Below, one piece after another: positions 52,492 to 61,231 of a DNA stretch of 64,000 nt (its first letter is position 1; every line of letters begins with the position of its first letter). Both the position numbers and the translations under genes were made by a program. The notes under the pieces were generated by a model. It ran no database searches and was not told where the DNA came from. It saw nothing but the letters and a program-made list of their open reading frames with translations. The DNA is from a bacterium (GTDB lineage: Bacteria > Fidelibacterota > Marinisomatia > Marinisomatales > UBA1611): assembly GCA_004321745.1 (NCBI GenBank), contig SGYO01000001.1:156525-220524 (forward strand). The letters are read 5' to 3'.

Positions 52492-53967
52492 TTAATTCAT
52501 TTTTGAACCATAGTCTAACTTATCATCGGAAGTAATAATTGGAAAGGAAGGGACGATAAATGGGTATGGAAGCCCCCTTTCTGTTACTAACATGTCAGTT
52601 GATGTAATTTCTATTTTTTCAAACATATCAATGTTTATTTTAATAATATTAGAATATTTATTCTGTAAAGAATCTATCATTCCATTATTCATGCTGTATT
52701 TCTTTTCTTCTTCAAGATTATTTTCATTTATTAAATGAGATAAATACCTTTTACTAGCATATGCATCATCCCACATATCAACATTATTTGAGACTCTTAC
52801 ATCAGTATGCAATTTTTGCCCATAACATTTTTTATTTATTTCGAGATCTCTCATTAAGTCAGCAATGGCAAATTTTAATTCTTGTCTAAATTTTCCTTCG
52901 CTCATTTTTCTTTTTCTAAATACTAAAGGATGAGATTTTATTAGACGATTTAACTTCCCAACTGTTATAGGTTCTCCATTATAATTCAAAATGATATCAT
53001 CAGGACTTACGTTTACATCATTTTGGAAGCTTATTGTTTTGGGATTCTCTATTTCTTCCCATAAAAGTTTGTTTATTGCTTCTTTTTTCTTTCTAGGATC
53101 TTGTAAATACGTTTTAGATGCTTTGTATGCATACTGATCGAAAATATCAGAGTTAAATTCCATTTCATGACCTGACATTATCTGTTCGACAAATTTAATG
53201 TAAGAACTTTTTGCCTTGTCTTCTTTTATTAAATCTTTAACATCATTCCAGGTTTTTTCTTGGTCAACCACAGAAATTAGTTTTTTATCAGACCAGCCAT
53301 TCACCCTCATTAGTAAAAAACTACCATCTTCATTTTCAAATGGACCTATAATTTGATCTTTATAAATAGGCGTATCAAATAATTTTGAAAGTATAGCTTT
53401 ATGTTCTTTATCAAAAAAATTTATTTTTTTGTTAGGCAGGTCCTCACCCCAGATAGAATCATAAATTTCTTCTAAAGAAATATTTTTTAATAATAAGTCA
53501 TTTACTTTTTGTACAAAAATAAGATCTGGCAAACTAATATAACTAATGTCTACAGTTCTTCCAGCTACTTTGAACCTCTTTTTTATTAAGCTATCTGGGA
53601 CACTAACCTTATTATAAAAGTTATCATAATAATATAATTTCCTCATTGCTTGCTCTTTTCTACCCTGTAAAAAATACTGGAAATTTTTACTTCTTAAGAG
53701 TTCATCATCTTTATCTTCCATTTCTAGAGCTGTTAACTTTTCTGCAATCAAAGAATTCAAAATAATTTTTTTGTGTATATAATTTGACTGTCTGCAATAA
53801 TCTGGCCTAATAGTGTATTCAGCTCGTCGTATAAAATCCTGTTTAGTAATAATTTTATTTCCTACTTGCGCAAGAACATCAAGATCAAATTGGGAAACAG
53901 TGTTCTTGTTAGAGCAGTTATTTAATAGGAGAGCAGTAAGAACTCCAAATAAGATCCGGAGCATCAT
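52492..53967 (-). CDS. SurA/PpiC-like periplasmic chaperone lipoprotein
   Basis: This 491-residue protein has a lipoprotein leader (LLLNNC, Cys about 18) followed by VLAQVGNKIITKQDFIRRAEY, the entry sequence of SurA/PrsA-type foldases. Its middle holds a diverged parvulin-like segment (DISYISLPDLIF to FLLMRVNGW). A second helical unit with a further GEPITVGKLNRLI motif follows. Peptidyl-prolyl isomerase activity is doubtful because catalytic motifs are not clear. It lies between the module B barrel gene (6 bp) and the GH16 gene (2 bp), so it may be a dedicated chaperone for module B or the surface enzymes. Confidence 0.7.
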   Translation of the reverse strand: MMLRILFGVLTALLLNNCSNKNTVSQFDLDVLAQVGNKIITKQDFIRRAEYTIRPDYCRQSNYIHKKIILNSLIAEKLTALEMEDKDDELLRSKNFQYFLQGRKEQAMRKLYYYDNFYNKVSVPDSLIKKRFKVAGRTVDISYISLPDLIFVQKVNDLLLKNISLEEIYDSIWGEDLPNKKINFFDKEHKAILSKLFDTPIYKDQIIGPFENEDGSFLLMRVNGWSDKKLISVVDQEKTWNDVKDLIKEDKAKSSYIKFVEQIMSGHEMEFNSDIFDQYAYKASKTYLQDPRKKKEAINKLLWEEIENPKTISFQNDVNVSPDDIILNYNGEPITVGKLNRLIKSHPLVFRKRKMSEGKFRQELKFAIADLMRDLEINKKCYGQKLHTDVRVSNNVDMWDDAYASKRYLSHLINENNLEEEKKYSMNNGMIDSLQNKYSNIIKINIDMFEKIEITSTDMLVTERGLPYPFIVPSFPIITSDDKLDYGSKMN

Positions 53968-53973
53968 AAATGA

Positions 53974-55029
53974 TTAGAATGAAAATCCTAGAGTGTATAC
54001 ATTAACATTACCAAGAAGACCAATTGATTTATATGCATAATCAATAGAAATAAATTTATTTCCAACATAAAATAATTTAAACCCTAATCCTGCTGTATAT
54101 CCGTATTCGGGTTTATCCATGAAAAGTGCTTTCATACCCATTCTTAAACTAAATGTTCCTACACCTGGAATAGTATTGTCTAGTGCGGCACCCACATTAA
54201 TAGATTCTGAATTGTTGTTTGGGTGCAACGCATCAGCAGAGACTGTTAATTGTGTTATATTATTTTTTATTGGTTTTAGTGCAATACCAATTCTAAAAAT
54301 TAATGGTAGCTCCCAATCAGAGGGTCTAAACTGTCCAGGGACATCGCCATAATTACCTTCTTCATATTCTGATATATCTATAGGTTGATAAATATCAATA
54401 CCATCAAACCTCATTCTACTTCCATAGTTCGAAATACTCATACCAATATTTAAACCATCTTCTTTTTTACCTGTAAAAGAAAAGAACTCTGTATTTACCA
54501 ATACACCAAGGTCAACAGCAACAGCGCTAGCAGAACTATGCCATATATTTGACCGTACATACTTAATTGTTGAACCAAAAGAAAACCATGAAACTAATTT
54601 TCGAGAAAAAGTCAGAGAGGCAGCAATATCTGAAGCTGTAAAACTTTCACCAGTACCCTCTTGGTATTCCAATGTAGTAACATCCATTTCTCCATAATTC
54701 ATTTGAGTTAATCCAAAACCAATATTACCAATCCGAGGAATGATAAAAGCTCCAGCCGTAAAAGACATATTGATCCCAGCTATCCAAGGCTGACTCATAA
54801 ACGCCAACTTCGGCATGTTTAATTTTGCTAAGCCTGCAGGATTCCAATAAATAGAAGATATATCATCAGAGACAGCAACAAAAGCGTCTCCCATCGCACT
54901 GCCTTCACTATCTACACCTATCTCCAAAAAATTCCCAGTCGTTGTTCCATACCTATGGATCATTTGTGCATGCAGAGCACCTGCAATTAAAAATGTTGTG
55001 ATAATTATTTGATTAAAATATCTCATCAT
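53974..55029 (-). CDS. PorV/PorQ-like outer-membrane barrel (module B)
   Basis: This 351-residue protein has a signal peptide (about 1-21) and the PorV-like opening GSAMGDAFVAVSDDISSIYWNPAGLAKL, followed by amphipathic strands and an aromatic C-terminal end (YTLGFSF). It is similar in length, order and motif to the module A barrel at 11494-12519. PorV-type proteins in Bacteroidota escort T9SS substrates to the cell surface. Its ATG overlaps the stop of the giant protein gene by 4 bp, which implies equal production of the two proteins. Confidence 0.78.
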   Translation of the reverse strand: MMRYFNQIIITTFLIAGALHAQMIHRYGTTTGNFLEIGVDSEGSAMGDAFVAVSDDISSIYWNPAGLAKLNMPKLAFMSQPWIAGINMSFTAGAFIIPRIGNIGFGLTQMNYGEMDVTTLEYQEGTGESFTASDIAASLTFSRKLVSWFSFGSTIKYVRSNIWHSSASAVAVDLGVLVNTEFFSFTGKKEDGLNIGMSISNYGSRMRFDGIDIYQPIDISEYEEGNYGDVPGQFRPSDWELPLIFRIGIALKPIKNNITQLTVSADALHPNNNSESINVGAALDNTIPGVGTFSLRMGMKALFMDKPEYGYTAGLGFKLFYVGNKFISIDYAYKSIGLLGNVNVYTLGFSF

Positions 55030-58000
55030 TTTATTACAGCAAATTTTCCTATTTTAGTATCACCTGTCTCGGATGCTTCTACGTGATAAATATACATACC
55101 CGCCGCAATCTCTAAACTTTCTCTGGTTAACATATCCCAGTGAATGAGCCCATTTTCTGGTGGATTATTAACTTTTATTTCATCCACAAGGACGCCACTT
55201 ACCGTAAAGATTTTAATATTACACTGTGCTGGTATATTTGTAAAAATAATCTTCCTTCTTTGATTCAAATAAGGATTGGTCACAGCCTCTTCCATCATGT
55301 TAGACATCACATACGGATTTGGTACTACACGTATATCATCCATTGAACTTGATAACGACTCCGTATCTAGGTCTTCAATAAAATTGACCGAAAAACGTAT
55401 AGAGTCTGTTTTGAAAAATGGGCGTTTCCAATCTACTTGATACACATCACCAGAATTTGGAATAGTTGTTTCGGTTGACAATTGAAAGTCCAAAACAAAC
55501 GCAGTTGCTCGCCACCTTGTGCCAACAGTAGCACCAACAAATATCCTGTCTTCATACAGGTCGAAAACATCATTATCATTAACATCATGTATTACAATAT
55601 CCATAAGATCATAACTACCTGATTCATTAACAAATGATGTATTTTGAATATAAAAATTAACAGCCTGGTTATTTATTTTTGAAGAACCAATTGAAGAACC
55701 ATTTTCATCTCTAACTGTACCAGATGTGGCAACGCCCACATACTCATTATCATTATCGGTGAAAACAATTCTATACGTCCAAGGCATTTTAATTCCTTCT
55801 GACATTGAAGGAGTAACTCTCATTATACCACTACCATTTATCCACCCAGAATTTTCATAACTATACTCAGGAATTTCAACATAATCGCTTATTTCATATT
55901 GCAAACCAGCAAAAACATCAGAAGAAATATTTGTATTAGGATTAAGGGTCCAATAATCAACAGTATCTCTATATACTAAATTGTTACCAATAAACTTAGT
56001 AGCGTTTTCACTATAAACTAATTCACCAAGGGTAAGGTCATTTACATTAATTCCACTAGTTGCATACTGAATCCCATTATCATATCCGCTAATAGTAGCT
56101 ACAGTATCTATGTCAAATGATATGACATAGTCATGTCCTTTGTTAAGACTACCTTGCGCCCTAATTAAAGGTGCCACTGTTCCAGTCCCTATAGTATTAC
56201 CCTCCTCAATTTCAACTTCAGGTGGTATATATCCAGCTGCCTTTTGGTGTGGAACAACAATGGCAATATTCTTACCTATCGATCTAATATTTTCATATTC
56301 ATCAAGCTCTATTACCGTATTATTTTCAGATGGTGAAATACCAGGTCCAATATCAGGAGCTCCAAAATCATAAGCAACAATAGCATAATAATAGGTCCTG
56401 CCGTTTTGAACTGTATTATCAACAAAAATATGAGTGATTCCAGAATTATTACCCAAATTATATCCTGTACCATTAACTAAACCAAAATCAGTAAAGCCGC
56501 TGTATTCATCTATTAAATCACACTGATAAATTGGCTTTTTAAACGTTGGCGTACCGTAGCCATCAGTAATAACCTCTGGGTCTGCCATATATTTATCTGT
56601 CGCACGATATACTTTATAACCCTCAAAATCATTAATATTGCCAACAAACGGATCTCTAGTCCTCGTATCTGCAATATCATCCCAAGTAAGAATGACTTCT
56701 CCGTCTCCTGCTGTAGCAGAAATCGTTGGCATTTTAGGTGGTTGAGCAAACCTATAATCTTTTTCATAAATGACTTGTACGATCCTTTTCAATTCATACA
56801 AAGCAGGTGATTCGTGTTCGGGACTATTTAACCCAGCTAAAGGGTCGTATGAATGAAGCTCGGCCATTGAGACTCTTTCAACTCGGCCTTGGAAAAGCGG
56901 GAAAGGACCTGAAGCAAAAACCTCAACTAAGTTTGAAATATTTCCCTCAAATTCTTCTAAGGTGTCACCACCAACTAAATCCCACATAACTTGATCATTC
57001 TTAAACCACGCCGTTTCATTTGATGCTGCATGGCTTGGAATAGGAAACATTCGGAAAGAAGTAAGGCCAACCATATCAGATTCGGAAACATCTGTGGTAT
57101 TGAAATTTGGCTCACAACCAACGCCTTCAACAAAATCAGGCTTATGGTTACACTCTGATCCATCTGCATCAGGACCAGTATAATTTAATTCGCCAGGAGC
57201 AACACCATCTATCCCAATGTCATCTCCAAAATACTCAGAAAGTTGATATATGCCATCGCCATTTAAGTCCTCACCATCTTCCCAATCTTGATCCTCATCA
57301 GCATCCCAGTGCGGCTTAAGATCATCAGCCGTTAATTTGTAATATTCTAAAAATGCATTAAGGTCTGTTATACCATCAGTTGCGCCTACTATAGCTGTCG
57401 CTTCATTATCTCTTTTTTCGTCGATCAACCCGTCTAGATCATTATCGATCATATCATATGCAAGCCCTGGACTTTCTAAATATGCAAATCCCATAACACC
57501 AGTAGGAAGTCCGCCCGAACCAACTCCATTAATATCCCAAGAATATGACATGTCAATTTCAGCATCAAAAAAACCTATATCATCTGACGCATCATTACCA
57601 ATACCGTTATCAACCCAATACCCAAAAGCAACATCTCTGAGATCATACTGTGAAACGTTTGCAATGGAATACTCCCAAAAGATAGCATCCCGAGCCTGAG
57701 GATTATTCCACTGAAAACCTCTAACTGACACCCTAAGTCCTAATCCCCCCCAAGGCTCACCTCGCTGTTTTGTAACATCTGGTTTAATATCACCTATGTT
57801 ATAACCTGGTCGAGGATAATATTTTACAAAATCTTCAGGGCCAAGATTTTCAAGGTCTTGCGCATCATTTACTACATAATAACTTTCTTGGTCTGCATAC
57901 TTAACCCCTCTACCAAACCGGCCATTCCATTCTCCAGGCCACTTTTTTTCTAGTCCCGTAGAAGGCCAACCGCTGGTAGGCCACGAATCTTCAATATTTG

Positions 58001-58472
58001 AAACAGCTGGGTATTCACCAGATTCATTAAAATATCCAAAGACAGGATAAAACCCCCATTCGACAGTTCCAGTAGGGTCACGGTCCATTTCTTCTCTATA
58101 ACTAGTCTGTAAGTAATGAAGCGTATGCTTATCTTGTGTAAAAATATCTATCGGCTCTGTAAGTGGAATTGTATCAACCGTCGATGGGTCACCATCATCT
58201 TTAATATACACCTTTGCACCGACTAGCAAACCGATTCCATCAACCATTTTTACACCATCATTATTGTTAGGCCATCTTGAGGCATTAATTGCCGGCCAAT
58301 CTGAAAGCTCTGTTGTGTTTTTAAAATATAAAAGCACTCTGTTACCAGTCATGTACCCTTCTCTCTCAGCAGATGGGTCCCCAGCAGGATCTTCTGGACC
58401 AGCATACGGTTTACCCTGAGAAAAAAGTAAAGTAAATATAAATGGTACTAATAAAGCGAATGATTTATTCAC
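55026..58472 (-). CDS. Giant T9SS-sorted surface protein (module B)
   Basis: This 1148-residue protein begins with a GTG start (its first base is the last base of the TonB receptor stop), has a signal peptide ending LLFSQ, and ends with a T9SS sorting domain (about 1055-1148; IRVVPNPYVMSN, then AAGMYIYHVEASETGDTKIG). The body contains DNDLDGLIDEKRD and DLNGDGIYQLSEY, calcium-type loops, and an FN3-like stretch (PTISATAGDGEVILTWDDI). No catalytic domain is recognised. Architecture, neighbours and order match the module A giant protein, though similarity in sequence is weak outside these features. It probably binds or displays a ligand for the receptor encoded next to it. Confidence 0.8.
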   Translation of the reverse strand: MNKSFALLVPFIFTLLFSQGKPYAGPEDPAGDPSAEREGYMTGNRVLLYFKNTTELSDWPAINASRWPNNNDGVKMVDGIGLLVGAKVYIKDDGDPSTVDTIPLTEPIDIFTQDKHTLHYLQTSYREEMDRDPTGTVEWGFYPVFGYFNESGEYPAVSNIEDSWPTSGWPSTGLEKKWPGEWNGRFGRGVKYADQESYYVVNDAQDLENLGPEDFVKYYPRPGYNIGDIKPDVTKQRGEPWGGLGLRVSVRGFQWNNPQARDAIFWEYSIANVSQYDLRDVAFGYWVDNGIGNDASDDIGFFDAEIDMSYSWDINGVGSGGLPTGVMGFAYLESPGLAYDMIDNDLDGLIDEKRDNEATAIVGATDGITDLNAFLEYYKLTADDLKPHWDADEDQDWEDGEDLNGDGIYQLSEYFGDDIGIDGVAPGELNYTGPDADGSECNHKPDFVEGVGCEPNFNTTDVSESDMVGLTSFRMFPIPSHAASNETAWFKNDQVMWDLVGGDTLEEFEGNISNLVEVFASGPFPLFQGRVERVSMAELHSYDPLAGLNSPEHESPALYELKRIVQVIYEKDYRFAQPPKMPTISATAGDGEVILTWDDIADTRTRDPFVGNINDFEGYKVYRATDKYMADPEVITDGYGTPTFKKPIYQCDLIDEYSGFTDFGLVNGTGYNLGNNSGITHIFVDNTVQNGRTYYYAIVAYDFGAPDIGPGISPSENNTVIELDEYENIRSIGKNIAIVVPHQKAAGYIPPEVEIEEGNTIGTGTVAPLIRAQGSLNKGHDYVISFDIDTVATISGYDNGIQYATSGINVNDLTLGELVYSENATKFIGNNLVYRDTVDYWTLNPNTNISSDVFAGLQYEISDYVEIPEYSYENSGWINGSGIMRVTPSMSEGIKMPWTYRIVFTDNDNEYVGVATSGTVRDENGSSIGSSKINNQAVNFYIQNTSFVNESGSYDLMDIVIHDVNDNDVFDLYEDRIFVGATVGTRWRATAFVLDFQLSTETTIPNSGDVYQVDWKRPFFKTDSIRFSVNFIEDLDTESLSSSMDDIRVVPNPYVMSNMMEEAVTNPYLNQRRKIIFTNIPAQCNIKIFTVSGVLVDEIKVNNPPENGLIHWDMLTRESLEIAAGMYIYHVEASETGDTKIGKFAVIK

Positions 58473-61126
58473 TAAAAATTTACTCCTACACCAATTTTGA
58501 CCATTCTGGGGGAAGAATACATAGAGGGGTTTTTTACGCGATCCTCATAATCATTAAAGTCACTACGGTGAGATGCAATATCTGTTTCTTTTACAACAGC
58601 TGTATATGCTCTTCCTGTCTGTTCGTTAACCGACTCTTCATTTAACCTATCAAACAAATTGTAAATATTAACATCTAGGTTAGCATTATAACCGCCTGGC
58701 AGTTTAAAACGATAATAAAATGAACAATCCACTGAATATTTTTCAGGACGATAATCGTTATTTGGATAAAGATTGATTCTTGAGAGCACACTTTCACTTT
58801 GAGGTGCAAAAGTATAAGGCGAACCAGAATTATAATATGCTGTCATAGACCCACCATATTTATCTGTACCATAAATTAAAGATCCATTTAAGGTGTGCCT
58901 TTGATCCCAGCTCATCGGAATAAATCTATTAACGGGGTCTTGATTATTACCCGCTCTATCAAAAGTTTGACCAGGCGAATCGGCATTACCTCTAGTGTAT
59001 TGTAATGTGTAGTTCACCATACCTTTTAATTGACCAAAAGCCATGTCTAACTTCAATTCTAATCCACGGACATTACCGTAATCTTTATTCGAATATAATC
59101 CATATCTAACCTGGTTATAAGTTGAAATTGTTTTTGTTGTTAAAAGGTTATAGATGTCTCTATAAAATAAAGCCACATCTAAGGCCATCATTTGATTCAA
59201 CTCTTGCCATAGACCAATCTCATAGGTAATCGTTTTTTCTGGCTCAAGTAATGTGTTCCCCATCCTAGTAACAAAATTATTTGGATCAACCAGAAAACTA
59301 TTATTTTCGTACATTGCATACATGGGCGGCATTTGGAAGAAATGCCCATAACTAAAATGAAGCACTGCTTGCCCGCCTAATTGATAAGCAAAGCCAAGTC
59401 TAGGGCTTAATTGAGAAATAATAGGAGCATTTGGATAAAGGCTCATCATGGAATCCGGCAAAATAAGCTGATTAGCAGGGTTCCTTCTATCAGAGGGGTA
59501 AACACTTTGAGGATCAAATTGATCATACCGAAGACCAATATTAATAACCATATCATCAAATTCCATCTTATCTTGCACATAAAATGCTAATTCTTGTGGG
59601 GTGATGCTATATACATCTGCGTATGCAGAAGAATCACCAAAAATTTCAGGAGCATAAACAGAATCATTATTGGTGTTATAATATTTGTTCCTGATCTCAT
59701 ACCACTCATTCTTCAGATCGTGACCAAAGTAATGAAGACCAGCTTTTATGCTATGCGTATGATTTGCTTGCCAGTTAATATCTAGCTTAAGTGTCTGATC
59801 AACCATCGATCTTGTAGTGTGGTTTTTTGATTGGCCTCCAGTTAAAAATCCAGGGCCATAACTATCAAAATAACGATCATGAACATATCTGCTATCAAGA
59901 GGATCTTCATATACATAACTACCATAATCGTTATCAACTACAGAATATTTTAATTCATAGAATAATTTCTGAGAAAACATCTGATTCAATTGAAAGGCAA
60001 AATAGTTTGTTACTTTGTGATCAGTTGATCTTCCATCTGGATTATATTTAAATGAGTGGTCATACCCTTGCCAACTATCATTACTATGTGAATATAATGT
60101 TGAAAAACGAATACCATTAAAAAGATTAAAACTCAATTTAAATAGTGCAGATAAATTATTGCTTGAGTTCATGGAGACATATGAGCTATCCCCAGTTTTT
60201 TCAGAAAACCAGGTAGTTGGATCATCACTGTAAAAATTAGAATAATTATCTACCTCAAATAATCTTAATCCGTTTAGATGACCATTGTTAGTCTGAACGC
60301 GAAGATTACTAAAAAAGGTAACCTTATCCCCAATCACAGGGCCGCCTAAACTAAACTTTATATCTTGACTAGTATTTATAGAGGGGTCCAAACCAACAAA
60401 TATATCCGAATTGTCAGTATAGTAAGAAGATCCCCCTAGGGACACCGAACCCTCAAATTTTGGGCCACCATCTCTTGTTACTACATTAACTACACCACTC
60501 ATTGCTCTACCATATTCTGCGTTAAATGTCCCAGTAACAACCTCTAAGTCTTGTACTGCTTCAGGCTGGATATCAACTGTAGCGCTAGAACCACCAAAGG
60601 TTTCGTCAACCTGGATCCCATCAACCATGTAAGTTACTTCTGTATTTCTACCGCCTCTAAAATGCCCATTCACAACGCCCGCTTGCATATTAACTACAGC
60701 ACCAACGTTTTCAACAGGCAAAGCATTTATTTCATCTCCAGAAATATTTTTAATTGTACCTGTTTGGTCTTTCTTTTGAGAAAATCGTGCGACTTCGACA
60801 GTAACAACTTCACCTTCAATAACCGTCTGCTCTAGTTCAGCTTCTAATGAAAAAGTCCTGTTTACTGATACAGATATATTCTCCATTTTCATGGACTTAT
60901 ATCCGATCATATCAATTTTAAGATTATATTTTCCTGGAGGAATATTAATGAGAGTAAATCGGCCAGTTTCATCTGAGGCTGACCCAAATGAAGTATTTTC
61001 AAGGTACACATTAGCACCAGGTAATGGCGCTAAGTCAGATTTATCTTTTATCAAACCTGATATTTTACCAGTAGTCTGAGCGAAGAGATTAATACTCATC
61101 AATATATGTATAATGTATTTAATCAT
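58472..61126 (-). CDS. TonB-dependent receptor with carboxypeptidase-regulatory domain (module B)
   Basis: This 884-residue outer-membrane receptor has a signal peptide ending NLFAQ, a carboxypeptidase-regulatory-like domain (about 18-100; LAPLPGANVYLENTSFGSASD), a plug domain (about 120-225; GRNTEVTYMVDGIQV, EYGRAMSGVVNVVTRDGG) and a barrel ending MVKIGVGVNF. No SusD gene is next to it. It is the first gene of module B, followed without gap by the giant T9SS-sorted protein, and upstream of GH16 and GH3, so beta-glucan oligosaccharides are plausible ligands. That link is inference. Confidence 0.9.
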   Translation of the reverse strand: MIKYIIHILMSINLFAQTTGKISGLIKDKSDLAPLPGANVYLENTSFGSASDETGRFTLINIPPGKYNLKIDMIGYKSMKMENISVSVNRTFSLEAELEQTVIEGEVVTVEVARFSQKKDQTGTIKNISGDEINALPVENVGAVVNMQAGVVNGHFRGGRNTEVTYMVDGIQVDETFGGSSATVDIQPEAVQDLEVVTGTFNAEYGRAMSGVVNVVTRDGGPKFEGSVSLGGSSYYTDNSDIFVGLDPSINTSQDIKFSLGGPVIGDKVTFFSNLRVQTNNGHLNGLRLFEVDNYSNFYSDDPTTWFSEKTGDSSYVSMNSSNNLSALFKLSFNLFNGIRFSTLYSHSNDSWQGYDHSFKYNPDGRSTDHKVTNYFAFQLNQMFSQKLFYELKYSVVDNDYGSYVYEDPLDSRYVHDRYFDSYGPGFLTGGQSKNHTTRSMVDQTLKLDINWQANHTHSIKAGLHYFGHDLKNEWYEIRNKYYNTNNDSVYAPEIFGDSSAYADVYSITPQELAFYVQDKMEFDDMVINIGLRYDQFDPQSVYPSDRRNPANQLILPDSMMSLYPNAPIISQLSPRLGFAYQLGGQAVLHFSYGHFFQMPPMYAMYENNSFLVDPNNFVTRMGNTLLEPEKTITYEIGLWQELNQMMALDVALFYRDIYNLLTTKTISTYNQVRYGLYSNKDYGNVRGLELKLDMAFGQLKGMVNYTLQYTRGNADSPGQTFDRAGNNQDPVNRFIPMSWDQRHTLNGSLIYGTDKYGGSMTAYYNSGSPYTFAPQSESVLSRINLYPNNDYRPEKYSVDCSFYYRFKLPGGYNANLDVNIYNLFDRLNEESVNEQTGRAYTAVVKETDIASHRSDFNDYEDRVKNPSMYSSPRMVKIGVGVNF

Positions 61127-61189
61127 AAAATTTATACTAAGAAGAGTGTGTAAATATATACTAGTTCCGCATTTTGTAGGAAAAAGAAA

Positions 61190-61207
61190 GGCAGGTAAAA
61201 ACCTGCC
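61190..61207 (-). terminator. Intrinsic terminator after the multi-CBM gene
   Basis: On the minus strand GGCAGGT and ACCTGCC pair over 7 bp around a TTTT loop, followed by a T-rich TTTCTTTTT. It lies 24 bp after the stop of the gene at 61232 and before the module B receptor, so the two are separate transcripts. Confidence 0.75.
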
Positions 61208-61231
61208 TCTCTTTTTCTAAATTAAATGAAG

